A DNA stretch of 6,478 bases from Candidatus Uhrbacteria bacterium (GTDB taxonomy: Bacteria; Patescibacteriota; Patescibacteriia; UBA9934; GWF2-40-263): contig JAHFIS010000046.1 in the NCBI GenBank assembly GCA_023246275.1, positions 1 through 6,478 on the forward strand, in the 5' to 3' direction. The position numbers and the translations under genes are program-made. Below, piece after piece: positions 5,667 through 6,478 of the stretch (position 1 is its first letter; every line of letters starts with the position of its first letter). The notes beneath the pieces are model-generated. The model was not told where the DNA came from. It made no database searches and saw nothing but the letters and a program-made list of their open reading frames with translations.

Positions 5667-6238
5667 TATTTCCGCATCGAGATGTCGTAGTTCATCTGCT
5701 CCAGGCTCCTCAGATTCCTCTTTGCCTGGTCGAACTTCGTCCGCAGATATCCCGTCAAATCCATGTCGAGCAGATAGGTGATCACCGCCTCGACCGTCTC
5801 GAACGCGCGCGCGACCTCGGCATGGTTTCCGAGCGTCACCTGGCGCATGGCGTGGCGGACGATCTCGCCCGTGGCGTCGCAGAGGCCGGCGAGATACGTC
5901 GCGGGAGCCATCGCGTGCCTCTCGATCGCGCCGAGCTTTCCGGTCTTCGCGTACCCGAAGTACAGCTGTGCCTCGGCGTACTCCTCGAGCCCCGCGTTGT
6001 ACGGCCCTTCGCCGCGCAGGTCGGCGAACGCCTTGATCATCGGGTCGCACGAGACGATCAGCCCCTTGGCCTCCGCGATGAGATCGGCCGCGGCCTTCAG
6101 ATCGTCGCGATGCAGCGCGAAGATCGCCTGCTTGGACTTGCGCACGGCCTCGTCGCCCCGGGACGCCACGTGGCGGCGGGCGGCGGCATGGGCCTCGTAT
6201 TGCTTGCGGACGGCGGCAAAGATGGGGGATGTGCTCAT
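5666..6238 (-). CDS. Translin/TRAX-family protein
   Basis: A 190-residue, all-helical protein without signal or membrane segments. It matches the translin superfamily along its length: RKSKQAIFALHRDDLKAA (33-50), YNAGLEEYAEAQLYF (80-94), YLAGLCDATGEIVRHAM (115-131) and a C-terminal helix LRTKFDQAKRNLRSLEQMNYD (within 165-185). Translin binds RNA and single-stranded DNA, and TRAX is its nuclease partner in the eukaryotic C3PO complex; archaeal relatives assemble as similar barrels. The E86-x-x-E89 pair in EEYAEA has the spacing of the TRAX catalytic glutamates in QEYVEA. I could not place the third acidic residue with confidence, so nuclease activity is possible but not shown. It begins 11 bases after the GT4 stop and is followed after 10 bases by the CxxCxGxG protein. 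The family is uncommon in bacteria, and I recall it mainly from archaea and candidate-phyla bacteria. Family assignment is firm, cellular role unknown. Confidence 0.88.
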   Translation of the reverse strand: MSTSPIFAAVRKQYEAHAAARRHVASRGDEAVRKSKQAIFALHRDDLKAAADLIAEAKGLIVSCDPMIKAFADLRGEGPYNAGLEEYAEAQLYFGYAKTGKLGAIERHAMAPATYLAGLCDATGEIVRHAMRQVTLGNHAEVARAFETVEAVITYLLDMDLTGYLRTKFDQAKRNLRSLEQMNYDISMRK

Positions 6239-6249
6239 AACGGCTCTAT

Positions 6250-6478
6250 CTAATCACGCTCATGGCGAATACTCAAATAAACGGCCTCCGTGTGAACCGC
6301 GATGATCTCCCAGTTGAAATGCTTGCGGACGACGTCCTGCGTGCTTTTTGCGGCCTCCGCGACGACCTCCGGATGCGCGATCAGGTCGCCAAGCTTCTGC
6401 GCAAGGTCGTCGACGCTCTTGTTCTGCAATGAGAACCCCGCGTTCCGCAGCGCCTCGAGGTTCTCGGGAATGTCCGAG
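6250..6478 (-). CDS. GT4 (group 1) glycosyltransferase, C-terminal end
   Basis: Only the last 75 codons are in the window, read from 6477 to a TAG at 6250; the gene enters from the right edge. The visible protein contains SDIPENLEAL, then AGFSLQNKSVDDLAQKLGDL, a segment AHPEVVAEAAKST, and HFNWEIIAVHTEAVY near the end. This is the classic end of a GT-B fold group 1 glycosyltransferase: the 'S-D-x-P-E' nucleotide-sugar loop, the 'G-x-x-F/L...D/V-D-L-A-x-x-L' helix, the 'P-E-x-V' turn and the closing 'F-x-W-x-x-I-x-x-x-T-E-x-V-Y' helix. It would transfer a sugar to a lipid or surface glycan acceptor; specificity is not visible. The translin-family gene follows after 11 bases, so both are probably in one transcript. 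Confidence 0.85.
   Translation of the reverse strand, partial: SDIPENLEALRNAGFSLQNKSVDDLAQKLGDLIAHPEVVAEAAKSTQDVVRKHFNWEIIAVHTEAVYLSIRHERD

Overview
The window is a compact, single-direction gene cluster. All nine genes lie on the minus strand, so transcription runs from the right edge (6478) to the left edge (1). Nearly every base is coding. Neighbouring genes overlap by 4 to 17 bases or are separated by 4 to 25 bases, apart from one 86-base gap between murD and murE. TGA is used as a normal stop, for example at 4999 and 895, so the code is standard. The base composition is clearly GC-rich.

The organism is most likely a bacterium of the Candidate Phyla Radiation (Patescibacteria), inferred from gene style rather than from a marker gene. 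The evidence is a MurE-like ligase without the usual N-terminal substrate domain and with altered motifs (GKGCE, VDYAPEP, NEDPYDDDP), a short FtsB/DivIC protein ending in an aromatic WWHYFL tail, a membrane-anchored SurA-like foldase, and a translin-family protein. I recall this combination from such genomes, but could not run a database search to confirm it.

Layout in order of transcription: the C-terminal end of a GT4 glycosyltransferase (6477-6250); a translin/TRAX-family protein (6238-5666); an unrecognised helical protein with one CxxCxGxG motif (5655-4999); a GT2 glycosyltransferase (5002-4343); MurD (4338-2881); a gap filled by a palindromic repeat (2875-2800); a MurE-like ligase (2794-1457); a two-helix membrane protein with a bacterial PH domain (1473-895); an FtsB/DivIC septum protein (902-462); and the N-terminal 145 residues of a SurA/PrsA-like chaperone or peptidyl-prolyl isomerase (436-1, running off the left edge).

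The genes form an envelope-biogenesis cluster. Glycosyltransferases for surface glycans or lipids are followed by two cytoplasmic steps of peptidoglycan precursor synthesis, then by a divisome protein and an extracytoplasmic folding factor. The translin-family protein and its unknown partner sit in the middle and have no obvious envelope role. The most unusual DNA features cluster around murE: a 76-base palindrome that reaches to within 5 bases of its start codon, an 8-base tandem repeat inside the gene whose copy number would control the reading frame, and a small inverted repeat inside the gene.
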